Positions 25,369-35,900 of a stretch of DNA of 64,000 bases are shown one piece after another. The stretch's first letter is position 1, and each line of letters starts with the position of its first letter. Under the pieces are notes generated by a model. The model was not told the DNA's origin. It searched no databases and saw nothing but the letters and a program-made list of their open reading frames with translations. The DNA comes from Hymenobacter sp. BRD67 (GTDB lineage: Bacteria; Bacteroidota; Bacteroidia; Cytophagales; Hymenobacteraceae). The stretch is taken from positions 3,658,001-3,722,000 of the forward strand of contig NZ_CP053904.1 in assembly GCF_013256425.1 (NCBI RefSeq). Direction: 5' to 3'. The position numbers were made by a program, and so were the translations under genes.

Positions 25369-26864
25369 CTAGTGTTCGGTCGGCGCGGGCGCCTTGGCGC
25401 TCAACGAGGCGGCCGCTTTGGCGGGGCGGTGGCTCTGGCGCTCCTCCTGAATGTGGCGCAGGTAATGCGTCACCTCACCAGTGGGGTATTTACCGGTGAA
25501 ACAGGCGAAGCACGAGCCGCCGTGGCCACGCTCCTCGGCGAATAAATCCTGCAAGTCGTTCAAATCCTGGTAAATAACTTTATCGGCCTCAATGTAGCGG
25601 CATATCTCTTCTTCCGAATAGTTAGCCGCAATCAGCTCGGTGCTCATAGCCATGTCGATGCCATAGATGCAGGGCGACACGATGGGCGGCGCACTCGAAA
25701 TGAAGTACACTTCGGTAGCGCCTGCCTCGCGCAGCAGGCGCACGATGCGCCGCGAGGTAGTGCCGCGCACGATGCTGTCGTCAACTACCGCTATCTTTTT
25801 GCCTTCGACAAAGGCTCGGATAGGATTAAGCTTTTTCTTGACTACGTCTTCGCGCCCGGCCTGCGTGGGCACGATGAACGAGCGGCCCATGTGGTTGTTT
25901 TTCACCAGCGCCCGGCGGTAAGGCACATCAATGGCTTCGGCCAGGCCCGAGGCCGAGAAGTAGCCCGACGACGGCACATCAATCACCATATCGGGCTTGA
26001 GGCCGGCATCGGCGACCTTGCGGGCCAGAATTTTACCCAGGCGCACGCGCTCGCGGGCCACCAGGCGGCCGTGAATGGTAGAGTCTTCGCGGGCGAAATA
26101 AATCTGCTCAAATACGCAGAAGGCCTTCGGCAGCGCGTTTATGTTTTTGTAGTGGACCTTGAAATCGTTGTCGATAAAGACTGCCTGGCCAGGGCCCACG
26201 TCTTCGACAAACTCAAAGTCGAGGTAATCGAAGCAGGTGCTTTCGGAGGCGAACGCATACACCGGGCCATCGGGCGTGTCGCGGCGGCCCATTACCAGCG
26301 GCCGGATGCCGAGCGGGTCAGTAAAAGCCAGCAGGCCGTGCCCGGCGATAATGGTAACGGTGGCATACGCTCCTTTTACCAGCTCCTGGGTAGTTTCAAC
26401 GGCATCGAAAATATCGACTACCGACAGTCGGTCGAGGTCTTTCACGCGCAGCTCCGAGGCGAAGGTGTACATGATGAGCTCCAGGTCGTTGGTGGTTTTG
26501 GGCAGCACGTGGTACTTCTCGTGCAGCAGCCGGGCCACGTCGCGGAAGTTGATGACGTTGCCGTTGTGCACCATCGCCAGCCCGAAGGGGTAGCTCGTGG
26601 TGAAGGGCTGCGCCAGGTCGGAGTCGTTGGCGCCCTGGGTAGTGTAGCGCACGTGCCCGATGCCGGTATTACCGGTCAGCTTCTTAATATGCTTGGGCTT
26701 AAACACATCATTCACCAAGCCCTGCCCTTTGTGCAAATGGAAGGCATCGCCGTCGAAGGTGGCAATGCCGGCGGCATCCTGCCCCGATGCTGCAGAGCGG
26801 TGAGGCCGATAATCATATCAGCTACTACCCGCTCGGGGCCGTGAAAACCTACGATACCGCACAT
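25369..26864 (-). CDS. purF: amidophosphoribosyltransferase (frame broken in G run)
   Basis: First enzyme of purine synthesis: PRPP plus glutamine to phosphoribosylamine. Reconstructed as 498 residues. The N-terminal Cys nucleophile is in MCGIVGFHGPE at 26864; ALQHRG is followed by a frame break at the C run 26782-26785 (plus strand); one more base restores QDAAGIATFDGDAFHLHKGQG. Then GHVRYTTQG, the PRPP loop VVDDSIVRGTTSRRIVRLL and SAPPIVSPCIYGIDM. GGSCFACF near the C-terminus may be part of a metal site. An in-frame start exists at 26736 (MHKGQG) but lacks the catalytic Cys, so the full form is right. Confidence 0.95.
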
Positions 26865-26985
26865 AATTAAGGATGAGTTATGAGTTATAAATTGGGAAGC
26901 CGTCGGGAAGAGCGGGATAAACAGAGCAAAATTTGCTATCGTACTGACGGATAGCCATAAAGTCGCAGGCAAGCTGCTTCCTTCG

Positions 26986-27582
26986 TCAGCTCGCCGGAAG
27001 GGAATCGACAAGTAAATCGCGTAAGGTTTCGGCGTATAAAACGTGCTCTACGGCCAGGCCGCGGCGCTGTACCTCGGCCAGGGTAGCGGCACCTCTCAAA
27101 TTTACAACACGTTGAGCCAGAATGGGGCCGGTGTCCAATCCTTCATCCACAAGGTGCACGGTTATCTTGGTTTCGGCCAGCTGGTTAGCAAAGGCCCATT
27201 CGTAGGCATGCAGGCCCTGGTGCTGGTGGGTATCAGCGGGGTGAATGTTGAGAATACGCCCGGCAAAGGCCCGCACGAAGGCCGGCGACAGCACCCGCAT
27301 GTAGCCGGCCAGCAGCACGTAGTTAATATCGTATTTATTCAATATTTCAACTACTTCCTCGTCAAACGCTACGCGCTTTCGCCCGTGCGAAGCCAGGCTG
27401 GCCGTGGGCAGGCCCAGGGCGGCGGCGGCGGTGAGGCCGGGTGCGGCCGGGTCGTTGCTGAACACCACGGCTATCTCGGCCAGCCCGCGCAGCGTGCCCG
27501 TGCGCACCGCCTCGGCCAGCGCCAGCATGTTGGAGCCGCGGCCGGAAAGCAGAATAGCAAGACGGGCAAGAGGTTGGGCCAT
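26986..27582 (-). CDS. purN: phosphoribosylglycinamide formyltransferase
   Basis: A 198-residue GAR transformylase that uses 10-formyl-tetrahydrofolate. Marks: LAILLSGRGSNMLAL at the start, the catalytic Asn/His in ILNIHPADTHQHQG, and ITVHLVDEGLDTGPIL with the catalytic Asp. The form NIHPADTHQHQGLH differs from the enterobacterial NIHPSLLP and fits the Bacteroidota type. It begins 3 bases after the purD stop, so the two are translated together. A 121-base gap separates it from purF. Confidence 0.94.
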   Translation of the reverse strand: MAQPLARLAILLSGRGSNMLALAEAVRTGTLRGLAEIAVVFSNDPAAPGLTAAAALGLPTASLASHGRKRVAFDEEVVEILNKYDINYVLLAGYMRVLSPAFVRAFAGRILNIHPADTHQHQGLHAYEWAFANQLAETKITVHLVDEGLDTGPILAQRVVNLRGAATLAEVQRRGLAVEHVLYAETLRDLLVDSLPAS

Positions 27583-27585
27583 TAC

Positions 27586-28868
27586 TTAATAAGCGCTCGT
27601 TGTGAGCTGCGGCGTGGGGCGCTGGCCGATGTCGGGGCGCACGTATTTATCTTGAAAATAAACGAGTTCGGCCTCCGCATAGGCGAGCTGCACGGCGGTG
27701 GGCAAATCGGGGCCGTGCGCTACGAGCACCGCCACCCGGCCGCCGTTGGTGAGCAATTCACCAGCCGTTTCGCCCGGTTTCACGCCGCCCACGAACACCT
27801 GCGTGCCCCGGCCCTGATTGCCGATGCCGTGAATGGGAAAGCCAGTCGGGAACTGCGCGGCCGGGTAGCCGCCCGAGGCCAGCACCAAGCCCACAAAGGC
27901 CCGGAACGCTGTTTCACCACCGTTTGAGCCAGGCTGCCATCGAGCGTAGCATTAATAAGGTCTAGCAGGCTCGTCTCCAATGCGGGCAGAATTACCTCGG
28001 CCTCCGGGTCGCCGAGGCGCACGTTGTATTCGAGCAGCCTGGGGCCGTCGGGCGTCAGCATCACCCCGAAGTAGAGGAAGCCAATGAAGTCGAACGGCTC
28101 GGCCTGAAGACCGCGCAACGTGGGGTCGATGATGTCTTTGCGAATGGCGGCCAGCCAGTTATCATCCAGAAAAGGCACCGGGCAATAGGCGCCCATACCG
28201 CCGGTGTTGGGGCCTTCATCACCCGCCTGCAGCTGCTTATGGTCCTGCGCCGGGGCCAGCAGCCGGATTCGGTTGCCGTCGGTGAGGCCAATGAGACTCA
28301 CCTCGGGGCCAATTAGTTTCTCTTCGAGCAATATCGAAAACCAGCCCTCGTGCAGCTCGCGCAGCTCAGTGAGCGCGGCCGTGGCTTCGGCTACCGAGCT
28401 GCACACGTACACGCCCTTGCCGGCGGCCAAGCCATCGTACTTCACCACCACCTGGCCAACCAGCTCTTCCACCTTAGCCTGGGCCTCGGCCAGGCGGTCG
28501 CTGCGGAAGCTCCAGGCGCGGGCCGTGGCCACGCCGTGGCGGCGCATAAAGTCCTTGCTCCACACCTTCGAGCTTTCGAGCGTAGCCGCCTGCCGACGCG
28601 GGCCAAACACGCGGATATCGGTGTCAAGGAAATAATCGGCTACCCCAGCCGCCAGTGGCGCTTCCGGCCCTACCACTATCAGTTTGATATGCTGCTCGTT
28701 GCAGAAAGCTTTAATAGCCGGAAAGTCGAGGGCGCTGATGCTCGGTACGCTGCCGGGAATACCGGCGTTGCCGGGCAGCACGTGCACGGTAGCACCGTCC
28801 TGGCGGAGCTTGGTGGCCAGGGCATGCTCGCGGGCGCCGGAGCCGAGGAGGACTAATTCTTTTGACAT
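27586..28868 (-). CDS. purD: phosphoribosylamine-glycine ligase (frame broken)
   Basis: GAR synthetase, ATP-grasp fold; reconstructed as 427 residues from ATG 28868 (MSKELVLLGSGAREHAL). Marks: PEAPLAAGVADYF, SKDFMRRHGVATA, VVKYDGLAAGKGVYVC, GPEVSLIGLTDG, TGGMGAYCPVPF, GFLYFGVMLTPDGPRLLEYN and RLGDPEAEVILPAL. The break is near 27900-27902 (C run on plus); adding a base gives GAFVGLVLASGGYP and continues to the stop at 27586. The gene begins after a repeat-filled gap from the purC-purE fusion and runs into purN. Confidence 0.94.
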
Positions 28869-28888
28869 AGCGCAGAGTTTCGCAGAGT

Positions 28889-28955
28889 TAGCAGAGTTCC
28901 GCAAAGTTGGATGAGCACTCAGCGAGACTCTGCCAACTTTGCGGAACTCTGCGCT
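28889..28955. repeat. inverted repeat between purCE and purD
   Basis: GCAGAGTTCCGCAAAGTTGG (28891-28910) pairs with its complement at 28933-28952, loop ~22 bases. The left side also holds looser direct copies of GCAGAGTT at 28872-28899. It fills the gap between the two genes and may act as a partial terminator or RNA-stabilising stem. Confidence 0.85.
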
Positions 28956-28961
28956 AAAAGA

Positions 28962-30359
28962 TTAAAGCGCTTTCAACTCGGCGTCAGCGGCCCGCAGCTT
29001 GGCTTTTGTAGCAGCAATTTCCTGGCGCAGCCGCTCGCGCAGGCGCGGTGTGTTGAGGGCGCGCAGGGCGGCCTGGGCGGCGTTGTCGGGGCGCACTACC
29101 GTCAGGTTGGGCGTGCCGCTGGGCATGATAACCGACGAGTTCAGGTTCATGGCCAGCTCGGCGTAGTCCTTCCACGGCGGGCACGAAATAACGGGCACGT
29201 TCACATTGGCGGCCAGCGCGCCACCGAGGCCGTTGCTGAGGCCAGCCACGGCGATGATGACACCGGGCTCAATCGAGCGGTTCCAGACTTCGGCCATGGG
29301 GCCAATTTCCTCGCCGTTTTTGTGGGCCGAGCACACGCGCAGCTGCGTGAACACCTCATAGCCCTCGAAAAACGAGCGGATTTTCTGGCAGTGCTCCTTG
29401 TCGGCGGGCGAGCCCATTACGATGTTCACCCAGGCATCTTTCATCAGCCCGGCTTTCACCAGGTTGCTGACCAAGCGGTTGGCTACGTTGCCGCCGGTAG
29501 CGGTTTCGTCGGCCGTAGCCAAAGGCTTGCCCACGATGCGCTCGTAGATGTCGAGGTAGCGATTGGTAGCCTCCTGCGCTACCTCGGGGATGAGCGCGCG
29601 GGGTAGGCACCATCTTTCTTGTTGGCAATCAGCCACTGACGCACGTACTCTTTGTCCATCTGCTCGGCACCCTCGGGTTTTGAGCATAGTCGGCGGCGCT
29701 CCAGAAGCGCGACGAGTCGGGCGTATGGATTTCGTCAATCAGAATCAGCTCGCCATTCAGCAGGCCAAACTCATATTTGGTATCAACGAGGATGATGCCT
29801 TTCTCAGCCAACAGGTCGGAGCCCACTTTAAACAGCTCCAGGGCCTTCTGGGCCATCTGGTCGTACAGCTCCTGGCTTACCCAGCCCTCGCTCACGAGGT
29901 TGGCAGGGGTGATTTCGCGGTCCGACTCCTCCTTGGTGGTCGGCGTCACGATGGGCGCCGGGAATTGCTGGTGCTTGGTGAGGCCGTCGGGCACTGTCAC
30001 GCCCGAGAACGTACGCTGGCCTTTCTGGTAGCCACGCAGCATCGAGCCGGTGATGTAGTTGCGCACAATCATCTCCACCTTAATGGGTTGTGCCTCCTTC
30101 ACCAGCATGGCATTGGCATCAATCATCGCCTTCACGTGGTTGGGGATGATGTGCGCCGTTTTCTCAAACCAGAAGTTAGCCAGGCCGTTGAGCACCGCGC
30201 CCTTGTGGGGAATGGCCGTTTCGAGCACCGAGTCGAAAGCCGACAGGCGGTCCGACACTACGATGAGGCGCGTGCTGTCGTCGATGCGGTAGCTGTCGCG
30301 GACTTTGCCGCGGTGCAGGAGTTGGAGCTGGGGGTGGCGAAGTGTGGGAGCGTGTTCAT
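28962..30359 (-). CDS. SAICAR synthase / class II AIR carboxylase fusion (frame broken three times)
   Basis: Reconstructed as 466 residues from ATG 30359. Residues 1-~305 are SAICAR synthase (PurC): LHRGKVRDSYRIDD, VVSDRLSAFDS, VRNYITGSMLRGYQKGQRTF, DTKYEFGLLNGELILIDE, PDSSRFW. Residues ~315-466 are AIR carboxylase (PurE) of the animal-like class II: VNIVMGSPADKEHCQKI, RVCSAHKNGEE, AVAGLSNGLGGALAANVNVP and VISCPPWKD. Domain order is that of animal PAICS. The junction (ALIPEVAQEATNRYLDIYERI to VNIVMGSP) lies in one unbroken frame, so the fusion is real. Breaks lie at 30330-30334, 29670-29672 and 29600-29603, each cured by one base. It starts 10 bases after purQ. Confidence 0.9.
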
Positions 30360-30369
30360 ATCGAATAAC

Positions 30370-31235
30370 TTAGGCGTGGGTGGTAGGCGCGCTAACCTTC
30401 TGCGCCCGTTGGTGGAGATGAGTAACTATGTTCTTGAAAATGGCCAGGCCCTCCCCTTCGTCCTTCAGTTCGCCGCGGCGCTTTTTCATACCCCAATCGG
30501 GATGATTGCAGCCGGCCAGGTAGGCTTCGGGGTGCGGCATGAGGCCAAAAATATGGCCCGTCGGGTCCGTCAGACCGGCGCAGTTGAGGTCGGCACCGTT
30601 GGGGTTAAGTGGGTAAGTACCAGTTTCCAGGTTGTCGTGGCCGGCGTAGATGAGGCAGTTCAGGCCTTGAGCTACGATGCGCTCGCGGGTGGCGGCATCG
30701 GGCACTACCAGGCGGCCTTCGCCGTGGCGCACGGGCACTTCCAGCGTGGTCAGGCCGCTCAGGAAGGGTGTTTTGGCAAGTGGGTTCACCACGAGGCGCA
30801 CCCAACGGTCTTCGTACCGGCCCGAAGCATTATGCGTTAGCGTTACTTCGGGCGCGAAGTTACCGCCCAGGTTGGGCAGCAGGCCCAGCTTTACCAGCAC
30901 CTGAAAGCCGTTGCAGATGCCGAGCACGAACTTGCCAGCCGCCACAAACTCGCGGATGTCCGAGAGCAGCGTGCGGCCCGCGGTGCCGGTTTGGCGGTAG
31001 CGCAGCTTATTAGCCAGCACCACGCCCGAGCCCAGGTCATCGCCGAACGAAAACCCGCCCGGAAAATTCAGAATATCAAAATCGTGGATGCTCACCCGGC
31101 CGTGTAGCACCTCGTTGAGGTGCACGATGGTGGGCGCGCCCCGGCCAGCCGGTAGGCGGCGGCCATCTCCTCTTCGCAGTTGATGCCGAAGCCGGTCAGG
31201 ATGAGGGCTTTGGGTACTCGGGCTAGGTCTGCCAT
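30370..31235 (-). CDS. purQ: FGAM synthase glutaminase subunit (frame broken)
   Basis: Class I glutamine amidotransferase that feeds ammonia to PurL; reconstructed as 288 residues from ATG 31235 (MADLARVPKALILTGFGINC). The break at 31132-31134 (G run on plus) is cured by one base, giving GARPTIVHLNEV. Marks: FPGGFSFGDDLGSG, nucleophile Cys in LGICNGFQVLVKLGLLP and His in LMPHPEAY. Sequence and length match the glutaminase end of the large PurL type more than the ~225-residue Bacillus PurQ. It starts 36 bases after purL and ends 10 bases before the purC-purE fusion. Confidence 0.92.
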
Positions 31236-31271
31236 GTTAGTCGTTGTCACGTGGTCCTTGCGCACTGCGTT

Positions 31272-34200
31272 TTATTGATGGAGCGCCTCGGCGGGCTCCA
31301 AGCCAATCGTTTGATTTACCGGCCCGTTGGTCCAGGCGGCGCGCAGGTCGTGGGTACTGGCGCGCAACAGCTCGTGGCTGCCGTGCTGCACCCGCAGCTG
31401 CCCGTCGTTGGTGACGATTCCCAGGCGGGTGGCGCGGTCTTCCAGAATACTTTCAAACGCCACTACGTCTTCGGGCGCCACACTCACCACGAAGCGCGAG
31501 TGCGACTCCGAAAACAGTTGAATCACCGGCGACAAGCCGGTTTCGGGCAGTTCGAGGCTGGCTCCCAGCCCCTCACGGCCGAAGGTACACTCGGCCAGCG
31601 CTACGGCCAGGCCGCCATCGCTCAGGTCGTGGCTGCTCTGGATGAGCTGCTGGTCGTTGGCCTCGCTCACCAGGGTGTAGAGCTCCTTAGCTTTGGCAAA
31701 ATCTACCTTAGGCACGTTGGCCCCAGCTCGTTATAGAGCTGATAAAACTCGGAGCCACCCAGCTCGTCGTAGGTTTCGCCGAGCAGGTAAATTACGTCGT
31801 CGGCCTGCTTGAAGTCGGAGGTAACTACCTGGCGCACATCAGCTACCTTGGCCGTCATCGAGTAGAGGACTGTGGGCGGCACCGAGATTTTCACCCCGTC
31901 GGCCTTGAAGTCATTCTTCATCGAGTCCTTGCCGCTGGTGAGCGGGATGCAGTAGGCGGCGCAGGCATCGCGCAGGGCCTGGCACATCTGCACCAATTTG
32001 GCTAGCTTTTGCTTGCCATCGGGGTTGCTCGCGGGGTCGTACACCGAGTCGGGCACGCAAAAGTTGTCGTTTACCGACCAGAAAATGCCATCGCCCGGTG
32101 TGAGGTTGGGCAGCTTGCCGCCCACCGAGATAATCTGCCGCACGGCCTCGTCAAACGAACCGGCCGACATCTGGTAAGCGTCCAAATCGCCCATGCGGGG
32201 CAGGATGCCGTTGCTCACGGCCACGCCCTCCCAGCTCTCGAAGTTGAAGCGCACCACCGCGGCATCCTGCGGCGCCTGGCCGGTGGCACCCATGAGCGGC
32301 TTCACGATGGTACGGCCCTTCACCTCGTGGTCGTACTGGCGGATAACCGACTCGCGCGAGCAAATATTCAAAGAACCTAATAATTGCCGCAGCACCTCGT
32401 TGTAGTCGAGCGCGGCGGGCAGCTCAGGCTCGACTGCGGCAGACTTCACATACTCGGCCAGCAGCGTTTTGCGCGGCACGCCGTTGTGCAAAAACTCCAG
32501 CGAGAGGCCGGCAATAGGCTGGTTATCAAACAGCACGCCGAGCGAGCCTTCGGCGTTGAAGAAGCCGATATCGGTTAGCTCCACCTCCATCTCGCGGCCT
32601 AGTACCAGCAGCTCGTCCAGCTTTTCGGGCGCTACGGCAAGGGTAAAACGCTCCTGCGACTCGCTCAGGAAAATCTCCCAGGGCTTGAGGCCGGGGTACT
32701 TAAGAGGCACTTTTTCCAGTTCCACTACCGCGCCACCCGAGATGAGCGCCAGCTCGCCGATGCTCGACGAGAGGCCGCCCGCCCCGTTGTCGGTGCTGCA
32801 TCGGATGAGGCCGCGCCGGGTAGAGAGGAGGAGGAAGTCCATCGCCAGCTTTTGGGTGATGGGCGAGCCGATTTGTACGGCCGTGGCGGGGGCGGCTTCA
32901 TCCAGCTCAATGCTGCTGAAGGTCGCGCCGTGGATGCCGTCCTTGCCCACCCGGCCGCCGGCCATAATGATGCGGTCGCCGGGCAGGATGATTTTCTCCC
33001 AGCTGTCCTGGCCGGCCAGCTGCATCGGCATCACCGCGCCGGTGCCGCAGTACACGAGCGGCTTGCCGGCGTAGCGGTCGTCGAAGATGATGGCGCCGTT
33101 CACCGTCGGCACGCCCGACTTATTGCCGCCGTCCTCGATGCCCTTGCGCACACCTTCAAAAATGCGGCGCGGGTGCAGCTGGCCGGTCAGCAACTCGCCT
33201 TGGTAATTGGGATTACCGAAGCACAACACGTTGGTATTGAACAGCAAGCGCGCCCCCCCAATGCCGGTAGCCAGCGGGTCGCGGTTATTGCCCAGAATAC
33301 CGGTGATGGCCCCGCCGTAGGGGTCGATGGCCGAGGGCGAGTTGTGGGTCTCAACCTTCCAGACGAACAGCGACTCGGGGTTGATACGCACCGCACCGGC
33401 ATTGTCCGAAAACACCTTAATGAGCCAGTCGTTGCCGTTGGCCCGCAACTGGCGGTCTACCTCACTGGTCGCGCCTTTAATGAAGGTTTTGAACAGCCCG
33501 TCAATCTCTTCCTCGGCACCCGTTTCCAGGTTTTTATACTTGATAACGGCGCTGAATTCCTTGTGCTTGCAGTGCTCCGACCAGGTTTGGGCCAGGATTT
33601 CCAGCTCGCAGTCGGTGGGGTCGGCCGGCAGGCCCAGCCCTACCCGCTCCTCGCGCAGGCTGGCCTGGGCGAAGTGGTCGCGGATGGCCTGCATTTCGGG
33701 CAGGTTGAGGGCGTACACGTTGTCTTTCGACAATTGCAAAAGCTGCTCGTCGGATAAGCCGCCGAGCACGATAGTTTCGGTGCGGGCGTTGGCGCCGCCG
33801 CCAGGGCGCGGCGTGTAGTCGCGCAGGCCATCGGCCACGGCGCCTACCTCAAAGCGGTTAATCAGCTTGTTGCCCAGCAGCTCTTCGGCCAGGCGGCGCA
33901 GGTCGGCAGCGGGCAGCTCGTTTTCCACGAAAAACAACCGCTTCGAGAAAATGTGCTGCGTGCGGGTGTCGATGGCCGCGTTCAGGTAGTCACTGAGCGC
34001 ATTCTGGGCCGAGGTACCTTCGTCGTCCGTCACGCCGGGGCCTTTGGCCACCAGAATGTAGCTGTGGAAGCCCGCGGGCGCGGCCACCTCATCGATGGCC
34101 ACGGTGTGCAGCACCGGGTCTTGCAGGCAGGCGGCGGCGAAGTCGGCCACTTGCTGGGCGCTCAGGCCGGGGTAGCGCACAGCGTAGAGCGCCGCGCTGC

Positions 34201-34318
34201 GCACCTGGCCGGTGCGCAGGCCGAGGTGGCGGGCTGCGTCGGCGGCCACGCGCTGGCCGTCGCCGTCGTGCCGACCGGGTTGGAGGGTAAGGAGGATGGA
34301 ATGCTGGTTGGTTTCCAA
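31272..34318 (-). CDS. purL: FGAM synthase, large type without glutaminase (frame broken)
   Basis: Phosphoribosylformylglycinamidine synthase, ATP-dependent; reconstructed as 1015 residues. The N-terminal ~200 residues match the PurS-like and linker parts of the large form. Then EILAQTWSEHCKHKEF, ETHNSPSAIDPYGGA, the DNGAGGLSSSIGELAL region and LTSGKDSMKND mark the synthase halves. The break at the C run 31721-31724 is cured by one base (ELGANVPKVDFAKA). The protein ends at EPAEALHQ, without the glutaminase domain, which is the next gene. Start: TTG at 34318 (LETNQHSILL) since no ATG precedes it in frame before a stop; another base loss near the start is possible. Confidence 0.93.
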
Positions 34319-34397
34319 ACGGGAAGGACGACCCTAAGGACGCCCGTTAAGCGTTGTGTAGCGCGGGTTTTCAGGCCGCGGCCCATTCAATTTCCTT

Positions 34398-34415
34398 CGC
34401 GGACAAAAGTCCGCG
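34398..34415. repeat. short hairpin abutting the pyrE stop
   Basis: CGCGGACAAAAGTCCGCG, a 7-bp stem followed by CTACTT. The same GTAG-CGCGGACT vocabulary appears in the repeats at 35053-35128 and 35901-35981. Its CTA gives the pyrE stop codon on the minus strand. GTAGCGCGGG at 34359-34368 may be the remains of the opposite arm. Confidence 0.7.
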
Positions 34416-35042
34416 CTACTTGGAGTCCGGCCGACTGCCGGGCTTCACGGCCGGAATTCCGGCCAGGTGCTGCGGCACCGCATCGGCCGCGAATACGGCC
34501 GCCTGTACCGGCAACAAGGCAAAGTTCGGGAACGGAAGCTGCGCGGCACCATTGGTGCGGTCAATTAATGATACTACTGCCAATACTTTTACCCCCATTT
34601 CCTGTAAAACCCGTGCTACTTCGAGGGTGCTCTTACCAGTTGTAACTACGTCTTCGGCAATAACTACCCGCTCGCCGGGGGTCAGGGTGAAGCCGCGCCG
34701 CAAGGTCATTTCGCCGTTGGCATCGCGCTCCGTAAAAAGTGAGGGCACGCCGAGCTGGCGGGCCAGCTCGTAGCTTACTACCACGCCGCCCATCGCGGGG
34801 CCGACTACTACATCGGGTACCAGCCCAGCTTCGCGCAGGCGGCTGGCCAGCTCGGCCATCGCGGGCGCGGCCAGCTCGGGCTTGCGCAAAAAGCGGGCGC
34901 ATTGCACGTAGGTATCGGAGTGCAGGCCCGACGAGAGCCTGAAGTGGCCGCTCAGCAGCGCGCCTTCGGCGCGCAGCTGCGCTTCGAGGATGCTGGCGAC
35001 TTCGGCGGCGGGCAGGCCGGGGGTGAGGGTAGTTGGAGTCAT
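34416..35042 (-). CDS. pyrE: orotate phosphoribosyltransferase
   Basis: A 208-residue enzyme that joins orotate to PRPP, giving OMP. Marks: FRLSSGLHSDTYVQCARF, VVVGPAMGGVVVSYELAR, FTERDANGEMTLRRGF and the PRPP loop VVIAEDVVTTGKSTLEVARVL. ATG 35042 (MTPTTLTPGLPAAEV) is the chosen start; an upstream frame reaches into the repeat. It follows pyrF on the same strand across an 87-base gap filled by an inverted repeat, and it lies before purL. The pyr pair may share a transcript. Confidence 0.95.
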   Translation of the reverse strand: MTPTTLTPGLPAAEVASILEAQLRAEGALLSGHFRLSSGLHSDTYVQCARFLRKPELAAPAMAELASRLREAGLVPDVVVGPAMGGVVVSYELARQLGVPSLFTERDANGEMTLRRGFTLTPGERVVIAEDVVTTGKSTLEVARVLQEMGVKVLAVVSLIDRTNGAAQLPFPNFALLPVQAAVFAADAVPQHLAGIPAVKPGSRPDSK

Positions 35043-35052
35043 GGGTAAAAGT

Positions 35053-35128
35053 GTAGTGTGGACGCTGCGAGTCCGCGCGTGGGCTGGCTCGGATGATGCA
35101 ACGCGCGGACTTGCAGCGTCCACACTAC
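35053..35128. repeat. inverted repeat, family A copy 1 (pyrF-pyrE gap)
   Basis: Arms GTAGTGTGGACGCTGCGAGT... (35053-35080) and its near-complement (35101-35128) with one mismatch. It fills the gap between the pyrF stop (35130) and the pyrE start (35042). Closely related to the copy at 35901-35981. Confidence 0.92.
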
Positions 35129-35129
35129 T

Positions 35130-35884
35130 TTAGGCTGTTATCGTTCGGTGTTCATTAATCTCATTCATCAGCTCCTGCGCCGCTGCGCCCGCATCTTCCG
35201 CCTGCCAGATGCTGCGCGAGGCATTAATCAGCAGCCCGCCGCCATCAGCCAGCAGACCTGCTTTCAGTACCGCCGCCAGGTCGCCGCCCTGCGCGCCAAT
35301 GCCGGGCACCAGAAACCATTGCGCGGGCAGAGCTGGCGCAGGCGGCCCAGCGCGGCCGCGTTGGTCGCGCCGGCCACGAGGCCGATGTTGCGATGCGTAG
35401 CGTCGAGGTCGGCCAACATTTTGGCGGTGAAGTCGCTCACGGGCTCGCCGGATTGCAAAATCGCGTCCTGCACGGCCGACTGGTTGGAGGTCTTGGCCAA
35501 GGCAAACACGAACTTGCCGGGGCGGGCGAAGGGTACCACTGCATCAGCTCCCATGTAGGGGTTCACCGTCACGGCATCGGCCCCGAGCACGTCGTAGGCA
35601 AACTGCGCGTAGTGCATGGCCGTGTTGGCAATGTCGCCAAACTTGCCATCCAGGATAACCGGAATCCCGGCGGGCACGCCGGCAATGGTCTGGCGCAGCA
35701 GCTGCACCCCGTTGTCGCGGCTCAGGAAGAAAGCCAGATTAGGCTTGAAGGCGGCAGCGTAGGGCGCGGTTTCGGCAATGACCTGCGGCAGGCGGCGCGT
35801 CACGTCTTCGTCGGAGCCGGTGGGGTCGAGGCCCACGCAAAGCAGCGTATTGGCGTGGGCAACGCGGGTGAGAAGCTTTTGCAT
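35130..35884 (-). CDS. pyrF: orotidine 5'-phosphate decarboxylase (frame broken)
   Basis: Removes CO2 from OMP to give UMP; reconstructed as 251 residues from ATG 35884 (MQKLLTRVAHANTLLCVGLD). Marks: CVGLDPTGSD, FKPNLAFFLS, PVILDGKFGDIANTA with catalytic Lys/Asp, VNPYMGADAV, LVAGATNAAALGRLRQLCP. The break at 35325-35327 (G run on plus) is cured by one base, giving AQWFLVPGIGAQGGDLAAVL and a run to the stop at 35130. It resembles the Mycobacterium/Bacteroidota-type (type 2) pyrF. Its upstream gap holds a second copy of the repeat that lies before pyrE. Confidence 0.93.
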
Positions 35885-35900
35885 AGTAGGTGCTGAGTGG

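Noticed and set aside
25369..26736. Short PurF starting at an internal Met
   Set aside because: It would lack the N-terminal catalytic Cys; the true N-terminus lies just upstream in another frame across a C run.
31703..31724. Programmed frameshifting in purL
   Set aside because: No slippery heptamer with a following stem was seen, and the same one-base loss occurs in 16 other genes, so an assembly error is simpler.
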